Assembly: GCA_963575745.1 (NCBI GenBank)
Contig: CAUYUJ010020610.1
Location: 1-64,000 of the forward strand
Reading direction: 5' to 3'
DNA from: Prorocentrum cordatum
Lineage: Eukaryota > Sar > Dinophyceae > Prorocentrales > Prorocentraceae
DNA: 64,000 nt
The first letter of the stretch is position 1; every line of letters begins with the position of its first letter. The translations under genes were made by a program, and so were the position numbers. Shown one piece after another: positions 11,180-22,300 of the stretch. A model generated the notes under the pieces. The model made no database searches, was not told the DNA's origin, and saw only the letters and a list, made by a program, of their open reading frames with translations.

Positions 11180-11741
11180 AGCCTCGCCAGCGAAGGAAAG
11201 GCGAGGGCCTGGGCGGGGTGGCTCCTGGCCCACGGCAGAGAACATGGACTCAGGATCCCATCTCCGGAGCAGCGGGCCCGAGCAGTGAGACGTGGCTCCT
11301 ACGATCGGTCCCTGGACGTCAGTGGAAAGAAACTCTACGACGCCGTGGGAGCCCACCTGGACCCGAGATGCCTACAGCGCAGACTTGCGACCGCCATACT
11401 GGATAGGAGTAGGAGCGAGAACATCTCCGGGTGCCAGCACGAAGCTCCGATAGAGGGCCAGATCTGGGCCGCATGGAGACAGGCACGCAGCTTTGCCGAC
11501 AGGAATTGCCCTTGGGCGCCGCTCGCTGGAAATCCCTGTCCAGACGACATAGTCCGAGCCAGGCTGCAGCAACAGCTTCTAGATCAAGGTTTGCCGTTCC
11601 CCTAGACTCGCCTGAAGACCCAGGGACGCTTCATCTCGTCCTTGGGTCTCCCCCGCTCGCAACTCTCGTTCCGAGGGCGAGAACCAGAGCTTGGCAACTA
11701 GCCAGCTCCTCCCTGAGCCGCGCCCTCGCCCTGCACAGTAA

Positions 11742-13629
11742 TCACACCGTCCGGCGACCGCGAGCCCTTCTTGGGTTTTCTTACACACTACCCCTTGGAG
11801 CAACCCCACCTGGGCGGACCTCTGCGGGGCCCTTTCCCTCCGTTCACTTATCGATGCCATCTCCAACGCCACGCAAGCCGGTTCACTCAAGGTGGGCTGT
11901 TGGAACGTTAGGTACCTCAAAAGCACGACTGCTCACAATAACATGATTAAGCCAGCCTTCTTGACGCAGATGACCACCAACGGTAGGATCGGATTCATTC
12001 AGGAGACCCACTGGACAGAACACGAGGCGGCCGTCTGGTCCACCATGTTTCACGCACGCACGCACATTTGTCGCCTCTCCAGCCTACGTTGGACCAGCCG
12101 GGGGTTGCGCCGGCGGAGTGGCGATGATCATTCCTCGCGGCACCACACTCCTCCGGGCGGAAGACCTCGGCCCCGGATGTGCCGTTGCAGCCACCATTAG
12201 CCGAGGTGACAGCACCTACCGCCTGGTCTCGGTTTATCTCCCTCCCTCCAGGAAAGCCGAAACCATTGATGCCATCAGGCACGCCATCGAAAGGTGGGAC
12301 GACACCCCTACATGCTGGGGAGGGGGCGTCAACATCCAGTTGGACAATCCAAGGGATGGTGAAACAGATGAGGCGGCCCTGGCTGACCTGCTCTCACTGA
12401 CTGGTTCAAACGTCTGCCACTGCGATGGCCCCACAAGAGTGGACGCGGACAATGAATCACATATCGACATCGTTGCCTACCCCTTTCGTCAGCTCGGTGC
12501 CTACGGGGTCAGAAAGGCTTGGGAACCCTCAGTCTCCGACCACGCCATCCTTTACATGGAGCCGCAGGGCGCCCCCAGAACTCGCTGGGACAACACCATC
12601 CGTGCGGGCGACCTCCGCCTACTCCCCAGCGAGGCGCACGCTGAATTAAGGACTCTGTGCTCCTTTCTTGAGCGCACCTTCGAGTTGCCGGACATCGACC
12701 TGACCGGCCTCCTTCAACCCGCCGACTGGGTCCGCCCAGCCTCCCCTGGTCAATTCCCAGCCAGTCACTGTGACAACGACGACGGCGAAGGGGAAAGAGA
12801 GCAAGAACCCTCCACCCCACCCCCGGCCCCTAATCCGGGTGATGACCACACCGTCCCGCTTCTGCCCGCCCTCCTCACGCTGGGTCGACACGCTCTGTCA
12901 GCCGCAATACAGGACTGGTGGAGGAAGTGGCGCAGAAGCAAAACCAACCGCTCGCCAGGGACCCTGCTTGCGGCCGCGGTAAGAACGGATTCCACTACGC
13001 GCCCGGTGGGAGCACTTGCTGCCTGGCTCGCGGAATACGAGTGGGACGGCAACGACTTAACACCTCAGCAGGCTGCCCTCTGGCTGCGAAGGTGGGACCA
13101 TGACGCAGCGCAGAGACGCGCCACCCGCCTCACGCCCGCGCAAATGGGCCCCGGAGTGGAACGCCCCGCGCTTGCCTCTCACTACCGGACGGGGCGAGAA
13201 ATCTTCGTCAGGACGCACGCCATCCTTGGAGTACGCGACGGAGATGGAAGCTGCAGCGCCAAGGAAGTTGACGACGTCCTTTGGCAGAGCCGGAGTCCGA
13301 TCTGGCAAACCGCCCCTCCTCTCCCCCCTACAGCGGACGGCATCCTTAACGAGTACTTCAGACAAAAGGACACGGGGCACTTCCCACACTCTCCCAGCCC
13401 ACAGTGGGGCAGGATTGCCTCCCTTGTGCTGGGGCCTAGCGGCAGCGCCCCCGGTGTTGACGGTGAACCCTATGAGCTGTATCATCCCGGTGCGCGCTTT
13501 GTTGCTGGACTCCTCGCCCAAGCCTGGTACGCCGCGGCACTGAACCCAGGGCTCCTGGACCTGGCCCTTGGCCCCATCCGTCGACCTTCTGGTCTGGATC
13601 GGCAAGAAACCGGCCGCAGAGCGTCCTAA
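11742..13629 (+). pseudogene. APE-type endonuclease and start of reverse transcriptase
   Basis: The endonuclease (DNase I/APE fold) nicks target DNA for target-primed reverse transcription. Motifs in order: KVGCWNVRYL (about 11889), GFIQETHW (about 11994), GGVAMIIP, RLVSVYLPP, GGGVN (12319-12333), SHIDIVAYP, and SDH (12535-12543). The usual GGDFN box has Gly for the catalytic Asp (GGC at 12325-12327). The frame changes once near 12050-12070, within an ACGC microsatellite, so motifs 1-2 and 3-7 lie in different frames. The same frame reaches the RT region with APGVDG (about 13447). A TAA closes it at 13627-13629, where RT coding has already slipped into another frame (MRPLQL, about 13633). No convincing ATG was found; 11742 follows the last upstream stop. 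It continues into the next entry. Confidence 0.8.
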
Positions 13630-13632
13630 CGA

Positions 13633-15134
13633 CATGCGTCCCTTGCAGCTCCCCACTTGCCTACGGAGGCTTGCCTTGGCCCTGTGATTGAACCCAGGCT
13701 TAGCCCCAATCAAGCTGCCAAGCGCGGGGGACAATGCGGTCCCAACATCACCGCTGCCACCAACCATCTTGCCCTGGATCCCGTCCCCGACACCGAACCC
13801 GGGCCCTCCTGGACCGCCCTATACTGGTCGCCGCTCGGCAACTAGGCCCTGCCCCGAGCACGGCTGTTCTCTTCTGCGATCAGAACAAAGCTTTCGAGCG
13901 CATATCCCTGCAGTGGATGGGGCAGCTGGCGAGGCGTTGGCAGCCCCCGACCTGGCTCCTGCACTCCGTCGACTCTCTCGTCGGTAGCAGGAGCGTACGC
14001 ACCTGCAAAGGTAGGTACAAAAGCAGAATAAGGAAGCTCTTACGGTCTATCGGAATGGGAGGCACCGCCTCCCCGCTCCTCTGGTGCTTAGGATACGACC
14101 CTCTCATCAGCGCCCTGGCCGACATCACCGGGGCGGACGATCCGACTTACGTGGATGACCTCGCTGCCCTGCTGGGCGCCACCGCCCAGTCACTGCGCGC
14201 CGGCATCGCCTTGCCCTGGCTCGCAAGAGCGGCGGGGCTCCTCGTCGGAGCCCACCAGTGCAGGGGCATTGCAGCCCCATCCGGCATCAACATCAGGCAG
14301 TACCTGGACAACGCCCCGGTGTACTTCAGCGATGATGGCACCACCGCAACTGTTACAGGCCTGCCTGCCGGGCTCCTCCTGGAAATGATCAGTCGCGCTG
14401 CTGGCTCCAGTATTGCGGCTCAGTGTTCTCCCTGGGCCAGCCCATGCATGTGCAAATTTAAAACGGCCCTGGTCCCCGCCAGCACCCACGATTGGTGGAG
14501 ACGCACCATAGACTTCACCCCTTTCGGCTCCTCCGCCGCCCGTCCCCAGTGGCCCTATCTCGGCGCCTGCATCGTATCTAGGGCTGCCGAAGGGGAAATT
14601 CTACCGCCCAGGGGGAGGATGACAAAGGGACAACTCGACGCCCTCGTCGCTGGCACCTGGGGCACCCCCCCCCCCAAGCTACGGGACCGGGCCATGGCCC
14701 TCCACCTTGCAAGCATGTCTCCCACTAAAACCGCCCTCGCCTGGAACACCTACCTCATCGCGCTCATCCCGTACCCATCCCACTACTCCCTCCCTGACAC
14801 CGTGCAAGAAAGGGCACTCAGAGCACACCTGCAGGTAGCCCTTGGTCTTGCCTCTGCCTCCTGGATCCCAGACAACATCCTCACTGGTCTGGGCATCCGC
14901 TTCCAAGTCCCTGGCTGCCCCAAATGTCCGGTTGCTACCTCGCGTGCGATCGCGGCCAGGGCGCACGCCCTTGACGACCTGTGGGGGCCCCTACAGGCGA
15001 GACATAAGGCGGGGAGAAGGTGGAACAAACTCGTGAAATGGGCGCGGGACTTCGCCCCTCGGGATGAGCCACGCAGGCCTGCTCCAAGGTGCTGGCCGAC
15101 GCCAGGGCCGCTGACCTCTTCAATCGCGCCTTGA
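13633..15134 (+). pseudogene. Reverse transcriptase core (palm with YVDD) and thumb
   Basis: This is the continuation of the same ancestral ORF. RT motifs appear in order but across frames: LSPNQAAKRGGQ (about 13693, frame of 13657-13845), then in the frame from 13734 motif A CDQNKAFERI (about 13878-13907), motif B GGTASPLL (about 14057), and motif C YVDD (14148-14159). Both catalytic Asp of motif C and the motif A Asp are kept. At least three frame changes lie between 13560 and 13850. After the palm come about 300 residues of thumb/connection. Coding then moves to the frame starting at 15089, overlapping this one by 46 nt. The RT would copy element RNA into DNA at the nicked target. Confidence 0.82.
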
Positions 15135-17005
15135 GAGAGCCCCCTAGGCGCCGGGCCCGCTACTTCGGGCGCGTAGTTTACGTTGCGGCCTGGACGCAGC
15201 TCCACGGGCACGTGGTGAGCTCCTGGCTCTCCACAACAAGCCACGAGCGTAGGTGGGCTCAAACAGACGGTGCGGAATGGTCCCTTCTCGGGCACTGCGC
15301 CTCCTTCACCGAGGCGCACCACGTCCTCCGCGTTCTGGCCAACGGACTACCCGGATCCGCGCGTAGACGAAGCGTCGCTGACAGGATCCCCCACCAGTGC
15401 GGCTGCGGCAGGATGGCCAATAGAGTCTGGCTCACCGCTGGACAACGGGATCGCGGTCAGGCCTGGTGCGACTCGCGCCTCGGGCCCTGGACCGGAGAGG
15501 CCCCCCTCTGGCCCCCCCTTGGCGGCGACGCTTTGCCCGAGGACTTGCGTCCACTTGCTGCAGAGAGAAGAGGGCAACTCGGGCACATCACCGTTCCCAT
15601 ACGGCAAGGACTCTACGGAGCCTGCCCTCTCTGCGGCCTGGGAGAAGCCACTACTGAGCACGTGTGGGGTTGGTGCCCCGCCGCCGCCCTCGCCTGGGAA
15701 AAGACCAAAGGCCCTGACCACCCCAGAGACCTTCCCACCGCGATATGCTCCAGGGGGCAGCACCAGAGACTGGTCTGCCGCCTTCTACACCAGATCTCCT
15801 TTAGATACTGTGTGAACCTGGACTGTGCCCCCATCGGAGCCGTCGAAGCCGCCAGAATCATTGTCCAGGGGATCTCCGTACCAGACACCGACCTCCAGGA
15901 AGACAATGAGGAGGAAGAATACATACAAGAAGGGCAGGCCCCTGCTGCACCGGCGGACGAAACTGCAGTCTGGGCCCCCATGCTGCTCCCCTGTCAACTT
16001 TGCAACCCCCAAGGCCCGCACCTGCTGCGCATTCAGGGGGCCGCTGGTCCGCATCTTGGCAGACAAGCTCCCCGCGCTGGAGGGGAAATCCGGCGCCTCC
16101 CTGTCACGACCAGGATCGTGCGGAGTGGGGATCGGCTCGCCGTTCTCCAAACGGGCGACACCAGAGCGAGTTGGATGCCGCTTGGGTTGGGCTGGTTCCC
16201 CTGCCCCAGGACAGACAGGTCCCCCAGTGCCCTCTGGACCAAGAGCTACTGCCGACTCTGCGACCTACATACCCTGGTGCTCAGAGCCAGCAGGGACATG
16301 GAAACTGGCGAGGAGATCACCGTCAGAGACTCCCCGCTCCCCGCTGCCGATGCGGCCCAATGGCCCTTTGAGCTCACTTTCGACGGGGGGGCTCGCCGAA
16401 TTGGGGGAGACGACAAGGTCTCCGGCGCGGCAGCTGTCCTCTGGAAACACGACCCGCACCGCGGCTACCCGCGCGTCGTCGCGGTTACCGTTGTTGCCCT
16501 CCCGGGCTGCGACAATGCACAGACGGCGGAGGCATCTGGGTGCAGAGCGGGACTCGCCCTACCCCCCCACCTTGACACCACCCTCCGAGGTGCCCGCGTG
16601 GTCGGCGACAATATTGCCGCCATCCGGTACGGAGCCGGCACGGGCCGCTATCGCCGGCTCCACCTGGCACAGCAGATGGACTTCGCCCTTCGGCAAGCCA
16701 GCGAAGCAGGATGGACGCTTACATGGCAGGCCGTGCGTCGTCGCCTCAACAAAGCAGCTGACCGTCTTGCCACACTAGGTGTCTTCTGGGCCGATGCCCT
16801 TCGTCGCGCCGGCGATCTAGCCGTCACTTCCTGGGTCTTCTGGGAGGGCTCCCAGCTGCCCCCCCCCCTGTTTCCTGCCGCGGACATCGACCTCTTTGAC
16901 TTGGACCAAGTTGCGCTGTTCGTTGATGCCCTCGAAAATCCCCCCACCCCCCCCCCCCCCACCTCCCTCTCTGATCGCCCCCGCCGCGACACACTAAGGT
17001 CCTGA
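15089..17005 (+). pseudogene. RT C-terminal zinc finger and RNase H domain
   Basis: This open frame of 638 residues continues the EN-RT polyprotein after a frameshift near 15085. A CCHC-like finger (CPLC ... EHVWGWC) lies at about 15621-15677, typical of LINE ORF2 C termini. The RNase H domain runs from about 16365 to 16800 with all four acidic residues in place: D (FDGGA, 16382), E (AEASG, 16529), D (VGDN, 16607) and D (NKAADRLA, 16760). RNase H degrades the RNA strand of the RNA/DNA hybrid. An acidic Asp/Glu stretch sits at about 15890-15960. The C terminus is Pro-rich, and the stop is TGA at 17003. EN plus RT plus RNase H resembles RNase H-bearing LINE groups (I-like). Within itself this part is unbroken. 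Confidence 0.85.
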
Positions 17006-17080
17006 CGGGTCGCAGCGTCACTGCCATCACAAGGAGCGCAGCCTTCCGCTGCCATCCTGGACAGGTCCCCACCCTGGACA

Positions 17081-18166
17081 ATGCCCAAAAACAATCAGGG
17101 CCCCCTCCGCCGCTGGCCCTCCTGCCTACCGTACAGTGACGAAGGGCCGCCAATGCGCGCGGGCACGCGCGTCTTCCTGGCCCGCTTCTGCCCCTGGATG
17201 CGTTGGGTCTAATTCCATGGCGGTTGGCGACACTGGTGCGAGATCTGCCAGGAGCCCGTCGACGACACTGAACACATCCTAAGCGCGAAGCACTACGACA
17301 TGTCGGTGGCACGGTACCAGGACGGGTGGCCAGACCCGAACACTTTCACCACTCCTGGGAATCTTTGGTGCATGTGCGGAGGGAACCCCTACGACGCTAC
17401 CCACCAGGTATCTGACACGCGGTTGGCCTGGCGCGGCTGGAAACCAGTGCAGCCCTTGGTTACCCGCGACGGGGTTCGCTCGCTACCTGGCATCGCAATC
17501 CCCGAGGATGCGCTGCACGTGCCCATCACCTACCCCCTCTGGGACGATCCGTCGACATACAACTGCCCAGGAGGCACCGGGGTGGAGCCGGAGAAGGTTC
17601 GTTCGCACATGATGAACAGGCTGGGTGCCGCAAGGGAGGGCCTCAGACAGCCTGAGGACGGCGACGGGAACAGGATGCGGGCGAAATCGTCCATCTGGCT
17701 ACCCCCCTCACCTGGACAGGCCGCAGGCTCCTCTGGGGTACCTCCCCCTCCGCCCCCGCCGTCTCGCCCTCCTCCTGCCTGGGGCCCACCCTGCCAGCAG
17801 CGAACAGTCCAGCTGGCCGAGGCCAGTGAGACGGAGATTGAAGCTCTCTCTCCGACAAGCCTAGCTGCCCTGGAATATCCACTGGCCACGCAGGCAGCCT
17901 CAGACGTCGCCAACCTGTACTCGGTTCCGCTGGACTCCCCGCACTCTAGAGTCCACCCCAAGGCAGCGCTCGGGGAACTAATCAATGCCGCCCGACTCCC
18001 CTCACAATGGCCCTACTCCCTCCAGGACCGAGGACAAACGTTAAGGAGAATCGCCCGGGTCGAAAGCCAAGCCTCGGTCGAGACGGTAGACTTACGATGT
18101 CGTTTCTTGGATATGGGCCAGGTCGGCCCCATATGGTTTTTGATGGGAAACTCTCCTTCGCCCTAA
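17081..18166 (+). pseudogene. C2H2-finger ORF after RNase H, one internal stop
   Basis: From the ATG at 17081 (context acaATGc) the frame is open to 18166 except for TAA at 17210-17212 (codon 44). Directly after the stop is a C2H2-like finger: Cys 17237, Cys 17246, His 17273, His 17291 (C-x2-C-x8-H-x5-H). A further CxC occurs near 17374 (CMCGG). The middle is Pro-rich (nine Pro in a row near 17743-17769), and the C-terminal third is helical. Function is unknown; nucleic-acid binding is possible. It lies 76 nt after the RNase H stop on the same strand with the same base composition, so I place it in the element as an inference. A new ATG at 17300 could start a shorter protein. Confidence 0.5.
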
Positions 18167-18239
18167 ACGTGTGTTCGTCATGGTCGGGCGCCCTTCCTTA
18201 AGCTTCTGAGTTAAGTTTCTCATGGGGCCCGTCGCCGTG

Positions 18240-18620
18240 TTGAGCTCAGGGCCATGGAGGTGCCAGCGCCCGCGAGGTGCGCCGTGCCGTGCCGCAGTCC
18301 TAAGGCGGGGCCATCTCACGATTCGGTCTGCCGTGCGCCCTGTCCCGTGCCGCGGTCCCGTGCCGCGTCGCGGTGCCGCGCCTCGTTGCGCGGGCCACGT
18401 CGTGATCCCGTGCCGTGCCGTGCCGTGGTGCCGCGCCGCGCCGTGCCGCGGTGGCGCCGTGTGGTACCGTGGAGGGGCCGTGCCGTGCTGTGCCGCCGCG
18501 CCGTGCCGCTGTGGTTCTGCGTTGTGTTGCAGTGCCGTGTCGTGCCGTTGTGTAGTGCGGCGCCGCGCCGCATTGCCGTGGTTGCCGTTCGCCGCCCCGC
18601 GTCGTTCGGGTGGGTCCCTC
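18240..18620. repeat. GC-rich CCGTGCCG-type low-complexity tract
   Basis: Irregular repeats of CCGTGCCG and GCCGCG make up nearly all of this stretch. They open long Arg/Ala/His-rich frames on both strands that I do not take as genes. It directly follows the retroelement. Confidence 0.8.
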
Positions 18621-19375
18621 CCCGTCACCCTGCGCTACCGTCCCACTCTCTTGCTTGCTCTCCAGCACTTCCTGCTCCTCCCTTTCGCCAGGCCCATTTC
18701 TCCTCACCCAACCTCCTTACCTGCCTCCTTCCGCAGGCTCACATACGCCTCTGCTACTCCTGCGCGTCCCATTCACATGTCCCACCACTGCCCCAATACT
18801 GCCCACCTTCTCCTACTCTCCTGCTTCCCCCCCTCGCGAATTGCCTACCCGCAGTACTCCTACATTACAATGTCCTTGTGCTTATCTGTTTCCTCCCCCT
18901 CTGGTATCCTTCCCCCCCCTTGATCGTGTCCCATTGGTCCTCCTGGTCGGGTGTCCTTGGGTCCCTCTTCTTCGGGGGCACAACCGTGGTTTTCCAGGGG
19001 TTGCTGATGTCGGCCTCTGGCCCGAGGGCCAGGTTATCCCTGTCCCCTCGGCCCCCTGGTGTTCCAGGAGGTCGGGGCCTGGTGCCCCTCCCACATCCTG
19101 GGTAACGGTCCTCCTCTTTGGGTTCTGGGCGTTCTTGTGCACTCGGGGTGCGCATGACAGGCCACCTGCGCGCGCGAAGATAATCGCGTTTCGCGCCTCG
19201 CGGCCTGGACCGTAAAAAGGCCCTTGTTCATGTGGGGACGACGGCGCGCGGGTGCGAAGATGACGTTCATGGAGTTTTGATTCGTCGCTCCCGCTGCCTA
19301 GCTCCGCAACCGTTTGGGCCCATCTCAGCTTTCCACGCTCTCTTGAGCACAGCGGACATGTTGCACCTCATGCTG
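18621..19375. other. Intergenic stretch, no gene seen
   Basis: T/C-rich DNA with many CTCC and CCTT runs, then a GC-rich part with CGCGCGCGAAGATAATCGCG near 19180. No domain or conserved frame was seen. It probably contains the promoter of the following gene; no TATA-like element was identified. Confidence 0.5.
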
Positions 19376-19391
19376 TGTTTCAGTGACAATG
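19366..19391 (+). promoter_or_regulatory. Probable trans-splice acceptor and start codon
   Basis: A GTGTTTCAG acceptor ends at 19383, five nt before an ATG at 19389 in good context (acaATGg). Short pyrimidine-AG leaders just before ATG are expected where a spliced leader is added. Confidence 0.5.
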
Positions 19392-22300
19392 GCAGATGAT
19401 GAAGATGATTGGTTTGGACATTGCAAAATTCATTCGCGTGACGATGAAGACGACTGGAGTGGCTGCTTGATTCAACGTAGTGGTGGTGATGCAGATGTTC
19501 CGCGTCAGGGCTGCCCTGGGGCCGCAGATGGTGAGAGTTGGATTCCCGACCGCCCCTCGTCAGCAGTTGTGGTGCGGGATAATGTGGCCCCAGAACTTTT
19601 TGTCTTCATCAGGGACGAGTCGATGCCAAAGCCGATTGCCCATCATAAGGTTATCCAGACGACTCTCGTGGCACCATCTAAAAGACAAGCACGTTTAGCA
19701 AAGGCCAGATCGCCTGCAGCTTCGAGTGGCGAGCCGAGTCGAGACTCACACCAGGCTCTTGCATCGAGAATGTTGGTCCCGTCGATTCAGGAGGCTGCAC
19801 GTCTATGCAGTACCAGCACGCTCGCCGACGAAATAGATGTGTCGAGGTCCCACGTGTACCCCATGATGCACGCATTTGCGTGCGCGGCCTACGACACAGT
19901 CAGGGAGGCGATGTCCATGTATGTGCAGCGTTCGATCCACATGTGCAGGCAACGCGTCCATGGAGTTCTGCTTCAACCCTTGTGTGCGATTCGGTACCGC
20001 AAGTACGACGGCACGAAGTGCAAACACTTGAGAGTGACGACACATGTTCGAGACGATGACGGCGAGGACGACGTGTTTACACAAAAAGGTGCCCATGAGT
20101 TGTTTGTGACAGAGGCGTCTTTTGTGATAGCGTTCCGACGGATTCAGCATGGGCAAGAACGCACGATGATAATGAAGTTGCCCCAGCCCACTCTCCTCCA
20201 GGCGATCAATAGTACGAAAGCTGAGTGTATCGTCGCAGCACTGCGGCACCTCAAGTTACCGTGTGACGACCTCGTGGACTCATCATTCCACCGAGTGATC
20301 AATGCATGTGTGTGCGACGGATTCGGCGGCAATTTACGGGCTGAGCGGTTCTTTTTGAACGAGTGTCCTGCCAGAACACGCGTGGGTTTGCTTTGCGATG
20401 CTCACAGGAAGGCAACCGTGTCAACATTGTCGTTCGCCACGGTGAAGCCATTGGACACGCAACTGATCAGATTTGCCCTCACAGTGCAAGGTGGTGCCAT
20501 GGCCGACTTGCGACGAGAGATGCGCAGAATACTCAAGGAGCAGCTCGTAGTCATCAGGTCTGGCGCCTGCAGTGCTGAAGCATCATCTCACAGGGAGGCC
20601 GTGTACGACTTGTTCGTGCCAGGCGCCACGCCGAGCGCTAAGTATCGACGGGGTCTTCTAGGGAGGCTATTCAATGGTGATATCCGGCGCCGTGGTCGAG
20701 TTGAGCATTACTGCAATGGGTGTTGTTCATCGTTCAGAGAGACGCTGAGACTGATGTGCGACGAGGGCATGCAATGCTTGTGCGGGTCAGGCGTCACCGT
20801 GCTGAACCGTTCGAACTGGACGGGGACCAGCGAGTGCATCAACAGCATCGGCCTGATCTCGCACGTCCATGGGCTCGCGCAGCAGGCGTGGATGCGAGCA
20901 GTGCCTGGGAGGGATCACAAGCTTCGAGGGGGCTGCCAGGCCCATGCGGCGAAGGCGACTGGCGACGCCGAAGGCGGGCCAGGGCAGCCGAGCATCTCTC
21001 GAGCTGACGACGCGCACGACGGCGGCGACGAGGACGTAGAGGGCGGCGACATCTCTGTCTGGCGCCAAGATGCCGAGACCAGGGTCAAGGACACCCAGAG
21101 TTGGATTCTCGGTGGCACGTTCGAGGACGACTTGCTGATTGCTCGAATCCAGTACGGCCCGACGGAGACATTGATTCTCAACCAATTAGCGTTGTCTGGC
21201 GTGGGATGGGAACGGGAGCAGCAGGTTAAGTTTCTCCGTGACGGCTCCCGCACGTACCAGCTGTGGGAGGCCTACCGTGGCGATCCAGAGAAACGGCTCA
21301 GAGACGAAGTCGCGGACTTGATGTGCACTCCAGCTCTCTGGCGCACCCTTTCGAACCAGACGGAGGCCCAGGGCATGAAGCTGTACGTGCTCTTGGCCAG
21401 GATGGCCACTGCGACGTATGAGCTGGTCGAGGTCCCCCATCGTTGGTGGCCCTACAAGACTTTCGCATCCTTGCATGATGGTTCTGTTCTTCAAGAGCTG
21501 AAGGAGTCACGTGGGTGCACTTGTTGTTTGGACGAGTTCACTGCTGGCTTTGTCGAGTACTACGGCGAGGCTGTTGGAGGGTCTTGCGCGCGGGCCGAGC
21601 TCATGGCGTTGTTGAGCGTGATGGAATCAGACACGGGGTCGACCGAGAGGGAGCACTCCACGAACGAGAGGCGCAACAAGTTCCGCGTCCAGACCCACGA
21701 GAAACACTTGGAGGAGTTATCAGCATGGTTCTGTTGTCGCAGGTGTTGTTCGGACAGGAGAGACGTGGGCGCCAATGTTGAAAAGCGCAAGCGCCCGCGC
21801 GGCGCCGCCGCTGCGGTGGCGGTCGGGGAATCCCAGAAGCCACCCCCGAGGAGATACTCTTGGACGTGGAGGGCGTTCCTTCACGTGCAGGCGAAGGGTC
21901 GGTACATTACGGCGGAGACTGCAGCTGAGATGAGCCAAGCATATCGCAATCTGTCAGCGGATGAGAAATCTTTTTATGAGGAGTTGGGCGAGCTCGCCGC
22001 GAAGCAGAGGGCTGAGGGCCATGAGAGTTTTCCTACGTACAGGCCGCCGCAGTCGTCCAGGGCAGGCGCGGCTGGTCGGCGCGCGCGCCAGTCGCGCGCG
22101 CTCCACGGCGGCGCTGGGCGACCTGGAGGCGTCGGCCCCGAACATGATGGCGCACCTGCAGTCGAGCTTGTACCCGCGGGCGGGGGCGCCGAGGAGGAGA
22201 CGCCGCCGCCGTGCGGCCGCATCCTGACGGAGTCGCGGTTGGTCCTCTGCCGCGAGCGTGCTCTGGCTGCCGCCCAGGAGAAGGAGGAGCGAGCCAGGGT

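Larger units (their letters stand above)
7851..11605 (+). pseudogene. C5-cytosine DNA methyltransferase ORF (DNMT3-like), one stop and frameshifts
   Basis: The first part is disordered (Pro/Thr/Arg-rich), open in one frame from 7855. Near 8990-9000 a run of C shifts coding to the frame continuing to 10399 and, past a single TGA at 10397-10399, to 11605. A winged-helix-like segment lies at about 9976-10140. The catalytic domain follows: motif I (VSLFDEWG, about 10259), motif IV (ITAGFPGASLS, about 10545), motif VI region (CCEGPA, 10697), motif VIII (MDS ... SPRDRLWFSN, about 10785-10840), and motif X-like LYDAVGAHLDP near 11333. This order matches DNMT3-type enzymes, which methylate DNA cytosine using S-adenosylmethionine. 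Key changes: the catalytic Cys after Pro in motif IV is Gly (GGT, 10562-10564), and ENV is replaced by CEG. The product would be inactive. A (GA)n run at 11154-11179 inserts an Arg/Glu repeat. Confidence 0.8.
1..18230 (+). mobile_element. Multi-ORF non-LTR retroelement carrying a DNA methyltransferase
   Basis: Successive plus-strand frames abut or overlap over about 17 kb: gag-like (996-4027), RING-H2 (4058-5260), unknown (5257-7854), methyltransferase (7851-11605), endonuclease/RT/RNase H (11742-17005) and C2H2 protein (17081-18166). The order endonuclease, RT with YVDD, CCHC-like finger, RNase H is that of LINE-type elements. No long terminal repeats were seen. The 5' end may lie outside the window. 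The 3' end is set only by the last stop and the start of low-complexity DNA near 18230; no poly(A) tail or target-site duplication was recognised. The shared CCTGGAC-rich style and tight packing suggest one unit, but membership of the outer ORFs is inference. Confidence 0.75.

Noticed and set aside
1-18230. A giant-virus or bacterial operon insertion
   Set aside because: Tightly packed ORFs suggested it, but EN, RT and RNase H in LINE order and dinoflagellate precedent for DNMT-bearing retroelements explain the region better.
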